64,000 nucleotides of DNA from Russula earlei (lineage: Eukaryota > Basidiomycota > Agaricomycetes > Russulales > Russulaceae), in assembly GCA_025769875.1 (NCBI GenBank), contig JAGFNK010000001.1:496001-560000 (forward strand), in the 5' to 3' direction. The position numbers were made by a program, and so were the translations under genes. The notes below the pieces were generated by a model. It was not told where the DNA came from. It saw only the letters and a program-made list of their open reading frames with translations, and did no database searches. Positions 55,923 through 64,000 of this stretch are shown one piece after another (within the stretch, counting starts at the first letter, position 1; every line of letters begins with the position of its first letter).

Positions 55923-56127
55923 CATTGGATGTGCAGCCACCAGCATGGACAGACAAATCCAGACCGCACGTGTAAATCGTACACAAGACTGAAGTCAGTA
56001 CTACACATTCTCTTATAGTTCCTTTCAAAGCTAATACTGTACATAGTTATAATCCTTACAGGTTAGCTTACTAACCAATATAGTCTTCCATACACAAGAC
56101 TGAGTTATAATCCTTACAGCTCCAACA
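55923..56127 (+). mobile_element. Old solo Copia-type LTR
   Basis: CATTGGATGTGCAGCC at the start and GCTCCAACA at the end match the Copia LTR (TGTTGGACGTGCAGCC..CTCCAACA), with a perfect 5-bp duplication GTGAC at 55918-55922 and 56128-56132. The first two bases are mutated (TG to CA) and the interior is shortened to 205 bp, so it is an old copy. Confidence 0.78.
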
Positions 56128-56325
56128 GTGACTCCTGCATGCCCAGAGTTAGGCTCTGTTATCTGGCTGCTTGGGTTTGAAGCTAGACTTGTCTAGCAAC
56201 AATTTGTTGTCAAGTAGGGGGGACAATTCAAGAGATGGGGGAAGAACCAGCTGTTCTGTTGCATAGATCAGATGAGGTACTCAAGAAATTAGAAATTAGA
56301 TGAGGATTCCTTGCACCTGATGGTG

Positions 56326-57209
56326 TGTTACACCATTTTCCTTTTATGTTTACTTCTTACCTTTTGCTATGGACTGCTTGCTTTTGTATGTCCCTTTACT
56401 TACTGGTCTTGTGATCTCTTACATCTTGTGATCCTTTCTGTATTATCATGTGATCCATGCACGTCCAGGTAACACTGGATTGCTGTTACTTTCCCTTTGT
56501 TTGGTTCTCTTTCCATTTATATTCACTTATTAGTTTTCAACTGTGCAATGCTGCGCACCTACTGTGCAGCACAGTTACTTGGTTCTAACTCATTCGTGGC
56601 CTCATTCCTATGACTCCTACTTATTATGACTCCTACTATACTAGTAGCACAGTCAAAGCGCAGCTATTGCTGCGCTTCTCCTGTATATATAAAGCTCAGT
56701 ACTTTGTGACCAAAGCCCTAAGCTTGGTCTCTCATAGAATCCAACCTACTCTTGTCCAACATATTTCCCTGCAACCCACTTCGCTCCTAATCCTCAAACC
56801 ACATCCACCTCTCCATTTCATCAACTCTTCACACACCATCCACCATCTACTCTTCACCTTTCCCTTCCTTCCCTAAAAGTCTCTCTTCACTCCCCTGAGA
56901 AGAGCTCTCCTCCTTTAAGACCTACCTTCCTCTACTCTCTCTGCATTGTTCAAGGTCCCCGATGGACTTGAATGCATATAGCTAGTGGAACCAGCCCTAG
57001 TCTATCCCATTATAAACTTACCCTAGCTTCTCAATGGACCGAGTCGTACTAGGAAGGGTCTATTGGCCATAACCTGTTTAGCATAAAACACTTTGACTGC
57101 TGCAGGGATCCTTACTCTTTATACACAGGAACCAGCCCGTTTCTTGAACACCTCTCTATCATTGACTTGTCTTTATGCTTGCGAACTGACACGGCTAGTT
57201 ACCATGACA
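56326..57209 (+). mobile_element. Solo LTR (family B) with TATA box
   Basis: Starts TGTTACACCATTTTCC, ends GGCTAGTTACCATGACA, with the 5-bp duplication TGGTG at 56321-56325 and 57210-57214. At about 56684 a TATATATAAAG promoter word is followed by a CT-rich leader. 884 bp. Its last 215 bp recur at 26033-26247. The short frame inside (56610-56876) is not thought to be a gene. Confidence 0.82.
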
Positions 57210-57305
57210 TGGTGACTTGATTAACTCAGCATGAGGCCATCACGAGGATGGCAAGAACCATGAACCACAATACAGATAGTAGCTGTAAGTCTTTGACATT
57301 TAGCA

Positions 57306-57353
57306 GTGGGTTGGATTACCATAAAAGGCAATTGTGTCGGCAAGAGAATCAGG
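57306..57353 (+). repeat. Outer inverted repeat, left arm (partner 62957-63005)
   Basis: GCAGTGGGTTGGATTACCAT continuing through AAAAGGCAATTGTGTCGGCA is the reverse complement, with few changes, of 62957-63005. Between the arms lie the Copia element, the Harbinger-like MITE and about 0.8 kb of other sequence. Probably the ends of an older transposon; no duplication was found. Confidence 0.6.
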
Positions 57354-57816
57354 ACTTCAATCACATGTTAACAGATGTAATTTCAGTTATATAAGTGAGT
57401 TAATAATAAGATAACTCCTTACTTTTTTCCCCTACCAAAAAAAAGAAATGCAATCTTGTTTCTGATTGATTGGCGTGCCATCTGCACCATCCGCACCATC
57501 CACCCATTCCAGCCCGAGCGCCCCTTACCTAGTATCTCTCACAGGAGATCTCATTATTGCATGATCTCACTGTTGGACATGCAGCCGCTAAGTGCCGCGC
57601 GAACGGACAATCCGGACTGTACATGTGAATAATTCAAGTTAGTTATTGTTCGTTTTCCCTCAGTCTTTTACACACAAGACTGAGGTCAGTACTACACCTT
57701 CCTTTACATTCCTTTATAGCTAATACTGTACATAGCCCTTATTCCATAGGTTAGCATACTGACCTGAATACAGTCTTTTACACACAAGACTGAGCCCTTA
57801 TTCCATAGCTCCAACA

Positions 57817-57835
57817 GATTATGAGACCTGGTCAT
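57817..57835 (+). promoter_or_regulatory. Candidate primer binding site (initiator Met half-tRNA)
   Basis: GATTATGAGACCTGGTC lies directly after the 5' LTR. Its TTATGAG core is complementary to CTCATAA, the anticodon-loop sequence of initiator tRNA-Met, as used by Copia elements primed by a half-tRNA. Inferred from complementarity only. Confidence 0.5.
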
Positions 57836-57970
57836 CCCTGACATCACAAACTCCCACCAGCTTCCAAATTGCATAACGAAACACCATGAGCACCCCCACA
57901 GCAACCACAAACATTGTGCCCTCAAGAGGCAGCCACGCTCCCACCGTAGGAGCCACGGGAAAAAACTTAC

Positions 57971-60214
57971 ATGGGCGGCCAACACGGTTACAACGGACCA
58001 CTCTTCGAAGGTGGCACAGTCACATACACACAATGGAAAGCTAATATAGAGGCACTGTTCAAAACAAATGGCCTGATAGAAATCATAAATGGGACATACT
58101 CAAAACCGGACCCCAGCAATGACCCGAGCAGCTTCACCGACTGGGAGCAGAAAGATCGTGAAGCACACGCCCACATTTTACTCACATTAAAAGGGCACGC
58201 TCTCGACACTGCCCTAGGCATTGCTGGAGCCAAAGATACTTGGGACACATTCGAAAAACAATTTTCACGGAAGGGCGAGCAACACATCGCACATTTATTA
58301 ACGGACCTATACTGGGTCACTTTCTCCGAAACTGAACCCATGGCTCCTCAGATAATATGACTGCTATTTGCCGCCCAAACCCTCGAAAAACTTGGATACC
58401 CCATTGACGAGAAAGTCCTCATATGGATGCTAATCCTTGCGCTACCGGAAAACATGGCCAAACTCAAGGCCACTCTTCACTCGACGCCGCCCAGCCTGCT
58501 TACAGCTGAGCACGTCACAGACCGCATCCTCCATGAGGAGTGTTGGATCCGACCGACCGGTGATGCAGCTACGACTTACATTGCAAAGGCGACCCAAATG
58601 AGAAAGAGCCGGGAAATGCAAAGCGAGAAAGGCACAACATCAAAGTGCACTCACTGCAGACACAGGGGGCACAATACACACAAATGCTGGAAAATTCATG
58701 GAAAACCAGAGGACAAAGCAGCAGCAGCTAGGACTGGCACAATCGCGCACAACACAGCGATGCCCATGCCCGCTATGACTGGCATGGGTGCGCACAACGC
58801 AGCAATGCCCACAACCACTGGGACCGGCACAAGCATGCACATTGTAGCAACGCCCGCAGCTCAGCTACCAGCCAGCGCTGCCATCGCATATGTCCCCACA
58901 TCTGATAACAGCATTTCATTACATCTGGCAGTCGAAGATGAGCCAATCCATGCGTCCATGACCCGAGAGCAACTCCGAGCCACCAATCTCAGAAACAGCT
59001 GGCTCCTCGACTCCGGAGCCTCAAGAATCATGACTCCCCACTCAAATTGGTTCACACATCTCACCCCGCTCGCATCGCCCATTCAAGTTGCCTTAGGCGA
59101 CAATAGCGCAATAACTGCCACCGGAACCGGACAAGTACTAGTCCAGATGCACGCATGCGGTGTGTGGAGTACTGCGATACTTTGTGATGTCCTGCACGTA
59201 CTGGACCTCAATGGAAACCTCTTATCAGTCTCCCACCTCGCTCAACGTGGGGTGGAAGTGCGCTTCCAGGGGCAGACTTGTGGGATATACAATAAAGCAA
59301 ACAAATTGATTTGTGAGGGAACATTACATGACGACTTGTACACCATGGCCATCCAAACGCCAACACTCGAGTCGGCGCGCACAGCAACGCCACACCAACC
59401 CCTCACAGAACACAGCCACAAAACCAAAGCCACGCTTACCACATGTGTGACGATCTTCCAGGCCTCCCTGGATACATTCTCTGAACAGGTTGCGACCTGG
59501 ACAGACAATAAGCCGCAGAAGAAACATGCCGGCGGGCTGAAGCACAAGTTAAAAGCACCCCAGCACCCCAAGCCGTCCGCTGCGCGCAGCCCGAAGACCC
59601 TCCAATTACATGAAGGGGGCGAACCCACCAACGTCGCAGAACGCGCAACCCGGACACCTCTTGACAGGGTCCGGGCGACGCATGCCGATGCAAACCTACC
59701 CACATGCGCCTTGGACAATCTGACATCTGAAGAGGCCAGGAGCGGGACAACTCCTGACCCCTCTCGGTTGCAAGTCCTCGCAACATGTGTGTCTGCACAC
59801 GCCCCGGAGAAGAGACTCACCAAACCGACCCAAAGGTCGCTGGTGCACGCGTTCCCGGGCCATGCAAAGCACATGCAACAGGCAGCCAAGCCTGCCCATT
59901 GCCCCACCCCTAGCACCATCACACCCCGCACCGTCATATCCGACAAAGGGGGCCCCATGTTGTGCATCGAACACATAATCCTCCAATATGACAGAACGGC
60001 TGATAGAGCCAAAAATTGGGAAATGGTAATCAATTTGAGGGGGGTGGCGGAACTGGTGGACAATGCGGAACAGCCGCCACACACGAAGCCACAAGGCATC
60101 AGAGCAGAGGAGCCCCTGCCTGCTCAGCCTGAAACAGGTGGACAACGCAGAGCAGGCACCACACGCCAAACCACAGGGCATCATAGTGGATGCGATTCCA
60201 CCTGCTCAGCCTGA
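57971..60214 (+). CDS. Copia Gag-protease polyprotein with one in-frame stop
   Basis: A single frame from ATG 57971 (MGGQHGYNGPLFEGG) to 60214, broken only by TGA at 58358-58360 in QII-stop-LLFAA, where an Arg (CGA) is likely. Gag: YTQWKANIEALFKTNGLIEI, then EHVTDRILHEE; CCHC zinc knuckle CTHCRHRGHNTHKC near 58650; aspartic protease motif LLDSGASRIMTPHSNW near 59010; a GAG-pre-integrase segment LSVSHLAQRGVEVRF.. up to EGTLHDDLYTMAI near 59350. After that the sequence becomes a long polar Pro/Thr/Lys/Ala-rich extension without integrase or reverse-transcriptase motifs, continuing in shorter frames to about 61540. It would package RNA into particles and process Gag but cannot copy or insert itself. 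Confidence 0.87.
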
Positions 60215-61798
60215 AACACCACAAAGTCAGCTCACAATTCACAAGGCAGAAGACTCACCTGCGCAATCTGCCATGGGACCACCAAAGCGCATCACACACG
60301 TGCTCACACCCAACCAAGGCAACAAAGCGGAGGAGCCAAATGAAGGAGAAGCAGGAAAAGGCATCACATGCCGAACCTGCAAGACACACAGCTGCAATGC
60401 AATAACAATGCACCTGAGGACCAAGCTTCCTCACAACCTGAAATGTGCCCAAAACGCGCCACTCGCACACCCGTCCACGACAAGGACACTTGCCATTCCC
60501 CCATCCCGCATGAGCACCGAATGAAACATACTGAGCAGGGAAACGTGGCACACAAAAATGTAGCCATTAACCCCAAGTCCTATGCTGAGGCGACAACCCA
60601 TGCAGATTCTACCAAATGGGCAAAGGCATGCAACAAAGAGAAACGCGTGTCCAAAAACACGGGCATTCTTAAAAGTGTGCCACGCCCAGCAGAATGGAGA
60701 CACAGCAGGGAAGCGAAGAGACCTTCCTAATAAAGAGGGGGTCAAACCACAAAAACCAAAATGCAAGGCCCACGTCATCACGCAGGGACTCACCTAAGTC
60801 GAGGACAACGACCCCAATGAAATCGTGCTGCCAGAATACAGGCACCCCTTGCACCCTGGCCCTCACTGCAGAAAGGAGTCTAGCAGTCCATCAGATGGAC
60901 AACAAGTCCACCCACCTAAATGGAGAACTAATGGACTGAGACCTTCTTGAAAGCGTGCCCAGGGAATAACCACCAATGCACACGCAACCGCGCGTACCCA
61001 GTATGCCCAAGGTACGAGTGACCACCGCCCTGACCTTCCAGCGCAACTCCGGCATCCAGCCGATCTTGGTCAGACATGTTGACCCCGATTGGACCAGCAA
61101 AGCCCATTCTGGACTTCATCTTCATGTTGACAGGCAGAGCCATAAACTGGAGCCAAAAGAAGCAAGCCCCGGTTTGCACCCTTGAGCACTGAGGCAGAGC
61201 ACACTGCGGGTGCACACACCGCCGAAGAAGCCGCCAGGCTGAGGCAACCACTCACTGGATTGGGCCAGAAGACCCATCTCCTCACAATCCCTCATGTTCA
61301 TGTCAACAACCAGCCGACCATCACCATTACCAGGAACCCCAAGTTCCACAACTGCACCAGAACACACCAAGGTGTGACACCATTATCTTGCAGCAGAATG
61401 TCGACTTGCAGGGGACCAATCTCGCCTACACTCCATCAGAAGAGCCAGTAGCCAATGTATTGAAAAAGGGTCCCATCTGCGAGAAGCACAAAGGTCTCGC
61501 AATGGAAATGGGAGAGAACGCACACCACTCAGGGCTGAGGGGGCATGTTGGACGTGCAGCTGACAAGTGCCGCGCGAACTGGACAATCCAGACTGTACAT
61601 GTAAATAATTCAAATTTAGTTATTGTTCGTTTTCCCTCAGTCTTTTACACACGAGACTGAGGTCAGTACTACACCTTCCTTTACATTCCTTTATAGCTAA
61701 TACTGTACATAGCCCTTATTCCATAGGTTAGCATACTAACCTGAATACAGTCTTTTACACACAAGACTGAGCCCTTATTCCATAGCTCCAACACTCAC

Positions 61799-62334
61799 AT
61801 GTAGCCTTGAAAATGCTAATCAAACAGCGAGATCATTGAGGCCACGCGGGCTGCCAAATACAGTTTGGCAACCGCAATTAATGTAATTCAAGGTTCCAAG
61901 GTCTTACCTGATAAGGAAGTGATCACACCCAATCAGAAAATGTGGATGGAGACAGCCAAGCATATGGGTGTCAAACTCATATGGGGCCCAAAACAATGGA
62001 CCAGTCTCCCCAACGCATGGGGATTGACAGCGCAAAGCATTGGCATCGCTAAGGGAAAGTGCCACCATGTTCACAATGATCCATATGCCAGGGGCGAACA
62101 GTCAGGCAAGTGTGCCAAGCCCAATGCAACATCTGCCACTGTGAATGCACACACGCGTGCCCTTGGGGAACCATCGTCCATCCCTTGGAACCCCCCTCCC
62201 TCTGATGCCACCGCCTCCCTTGCACCAGGTCCCTTTGGACTTGCACCACTGCCTCTAATGGCCTCAACTGCTGCTGTTCCTTACAACACAAAATCTTTTT
62301 TTGTATCATTTTAATTTATTTGTCTAATAGCTAA
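61799..62334. other. Unrecognised open frame in transposon-derived sequence
   Basis: A frame at about 61865-62314 on the plus strand (SKVLPDKEVITPNQKMWMET, GVKLIWGPKQWTSLPNAWGL) has natural composition but no recognised domain, and lacks a clear ATG start. It lies between the Copia element and the Harbinger-like MITE, inside the outer inverted-repeat pair, and may belong to that older element. Confidence 0.35.
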
Positions 62335-62886
62335 GGCCCCTTTTACCAACCGAGAATTCTTGAATCTTGAACTTGAATTTGGATTTCAGGGTTTTCCAGG
62401 AGTGACAGGAATGACAGGTGTGATGTAAGTGACATAATAAACTAATATGAGTCTATTTCAGATATGAGTTATTTTTTGGTGTGATTTGCTGGGTTTACAT
62501 GTGATGTAAAATATTTTTTCTAACCCTTCCTTCCACTCCTTCCAAGTGGGGTATTGCAAGCATGTCATTAAGGCAGAATATGTGTCACCAATGTGTGGGT
62601 GCACATCTTTGTGCAAATTTTGTATGTGCAGCTCTGGTGAAAATGGGGCTGCAAGCACCCAGATGTTGAGCTTGAGTCAGACTGCTCGACTCCAAGTTTG
62701 ATGCTGACACATCATGTGTAACCCCATATATGTGAATATGCAAATGACAACAGAAAAAATTGCATATTAATTTATTATATACATCATATCACTTACATCA
62801 CTCCTGTCACTCCTGTCACTCCCAGAAAATCCCAAAATCCAAGTTCAAGTTCAAGATTCAAGAATTCTCGGTTGGTAAAAGGGGCC
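62335..62886. mobile_element. PIF/Harbinger-like MITE
   Basis: 552 bp with inverted repeats of about 95 bp: GGCCCCTTTTACCAACCGAG at the left and its complement at the right, including CAAGAATTCTCGG. Flanked by TAA at 62332-62334 and 62887-62889, the 3-bp target typical of Harbinger. No coding capacity. Confidence 0.85.
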
Positions 62887-62956
62887 TAATAAATAAGTCA
62901 TTGAATATGTAATTGAGAAAATTATTTGGTGTCATTTAAATGCATGATTGATGCAC

Positions 62957-63005
62957 TGATTCTCATGCTGACACAATTGCCTTTTATGGTAACTCAACCC
63001 ACTGC
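62957..63005 (-). repeat. Outer inverted repeat, right arm (partner 57306-57353)
   Basis: CTGATTCTCATGCTGACACA and ATTGCCTTTTATGGTAACTC, then CCCACTGC: complement of the left arm with a few substitutions. Confidence 0.6.
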
Positions 63006-63338
63006 AAAAAGAATGCAACTGTAGCTGTACTAGTATGTGGGCACTAGTTGGAAAGAGGAATGGAGGAAATGGGACAGTGAAGGGAGAGCAACCTTAAAGC
63101 GTGGCAGCTAGGGGATTCAGTGCCAAGCTATTGTCCTCGCACGCAATAGAAGGTCGTCACAACGCAATGAAATGGGCGCCCGTGGTGTGCGTAAAAAAAA
63201 ACTTTCTCGTACTTGTTGGACGTTGCAGCCACACACACTCGCCATTCGGAGTTTAGAACTTCCGCAGTGCTCTCATTCCCATCACACGCGTCCTCTGTCG
63301 TGTCACTCATCCACTCGTACCTCTCTTGCATTGCATTG

Positions 63339-63952
63339 ATGTCGACCACCAATACCCATGAGCCTGTGGTGGAGCACAGTCATGGCGTGTCCACCCAACG
63401 GCCAGTCACAGCCTTAAGCGAACCCCCTGTGGCCCACATGATGCCCATGATGATGAGTGTGGAGTCTGTCAATAGAGCAGCACGGGCTGAACGACTTGAC
63501 GAGGATGATGTATACACCAAGTCATTTATGCATACGTTGTTGAAACAAATGGGCACTTATCTTATTCAGGACACAGACTCGGACCACATGATGCCCGTTG
63601 TGATGAGTCCAGAGTCTGCCAATAGAATGGCACGATGGGGAGAGGCTGGACGACGCGACAGGGATGATGTATGCACCAAGTTATTTTGGGCATACCTCAA
63701 CTGATTTTTTTTTAGGGCATTCGGGTCACAGACCGTGTGATGCCAGTGGTCTCGGGCATGATGATGAGTGTAGAGTCTGCCAATAGAACGGCACGATGGG
63801 GAGAGGCTGAACGACTCGACAGGGATGACGTATGCACCAAGTCGTTTATGCATATTGACCGTTCTTTGATGTGCATTTTCAGGACACAGTCCGCTCCGCA
63901 TCTAAACCTTGGCATTTCAGCTGGTGCAGTTGCGTCAGGAAAGCGTGAATAA
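63339..63952 (+). CDS. Unknown multicopy gene family, copy 2, with tandem repeats
   Basis: From ATG 63339 (MSTTNTHEPVVEHSHG) the frame reaches 63704, and a related frame continues at about 63737-63952. Three tandem units, roughly 140-165 bp apart, carry SVESVNRAARAERLDEDDVY, SPESANRMARWGEAGRRDRD and SVESANRTARWGEAERLDRD, each followed by a D/E-V-C/Y-TK-x-F word. A run of T and TTTAGGGCATTCGGG separates the last two and could be an intron border. The end, GISAGAVASGK, matches copy 1 at 23139-23450, as does the upstream leader. No family recognised. The window ends soon after, so the 3' side cannot be judged. Confidence 0.38.
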
Positions 63953-64000
63953 TAATGACCTTCCGTGCCGGTTTGTTGTCATCCACCGCCCGTCAGTGAG

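Larger units (their letters stand above)
57571..61793 (+). mobile_element. Non-autonomous Ty1/Copia retrotransposon with intact LTRs
   Basis: LTRs at 57571-57816 (246 bp) and 61546-61793 (248 bp), both TGTTGGAC..CTCCAACA and differing at about eleven positions; perfect 5-bp duplication CTCAC at 57566-57570 and 61794-61798. A primer-site candidate follows the 5' LTR and a purine tract (AGGGCTGAGGGGGCA) precedes the 3' LTR. It encodes gag, protease and a pre-integrase segment but no integrase core, reverse transcriptase or RNase H, so it must borrow them. Confidence 0.92.

Noticed and set aside
56610..56876. Small Ser/Pro-rich protein in the family-B LTR
   Set aside because: It lies across the LTR promoter and leader, and has no start context or motif.
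57971..61540. Complete autonomous Copia element
   Set aside because: No integrase core, reverse transcriptase or RNase H motif is visible in any frame after the pre-integrase segment.
48800..63900. CRISPR-like spaced repeats
   Set aside because: The repeats are tandem exon-like units or nested transposons with unequal spacing; this is a fungal sequence.

Overview
This is a fungal nuclear window, most likely from an Agaricomycete basidiomycete. Protein genes carry many short introns (about 50-130 bp) with GT..AG borders and CTAAC-like branch points. The families point the same way: a CAP59-type capsule mannosyltransferase beside its SGNH partner, a CFEM GPI protein, and RPL31, NOP53, CSN1, WW, USP and FHA proteins. 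I worked by eye on both strands; exon borders were chosen for splice consensus, reading-frame continuity and remembered family motifs, and no search was run.

Layout. Bases 1-3.9 kb hold nothing certain. From 3.9 to 20.9 kb lies a compact, gene-dense host block of nine genes: CFEM protein (-), RPL31 (+), SGNH hydrolase (-) / CAP59 (+) sharing a 97-bp promoter, NOP53 (-) / CSN1 (+) sharing a 470-bp promoter, WW protein (-) / USP protein (+) sharing 80 bp, and a large FHA protein (+). At about 20.95 kb the sequence changes abruptly into a transposon graveyard that runs to the end.

The 21-64 kb part is deeply nested, and many borders can be fixed by target-site duplications. A pogo-like family with TA duplications has a decayed transposase copy (47449-55619) and several deletion derivatives, two of which form a 1.26-kb palindrome. 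A hAT element splits an F-box-like gene in frame. A second hAT-like element (TSD ATTAGAAC) carries a captured, intron-containing MAP-kinase-kinase fragment. Solo LTRs sit inside each other and inside the pogo copy. A Copia solo LTR, itself hit by a pogo derivative, splits an ABC1/UbiB-type kinase gene. There are also a Tc1-like element, a gag-protease-only Copia element with intact LTRs and TSD, and a Harbinger-like MITE. Between them lie two paralogous P-loop NTPase/nuclease genes of the crinkler-RHS (CR) effector type, one nearly intact and one broken by an inverted duplication over its Walker A exon, and two copies of an unrecognised repeat-containing gene family.

Two patterns cut across the window. 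Several otherwise well conserved genes need exactly one extra base skipped to stay in frame, always an insertion, which looks like an under-polished assembly. Stops and lost catalytic residues inside the transposons are mostly C-to-T / G-to-A changes (CGA to TGA, Asp to Asn), as expected from cytosine-methylation decay or a RIP-like process.
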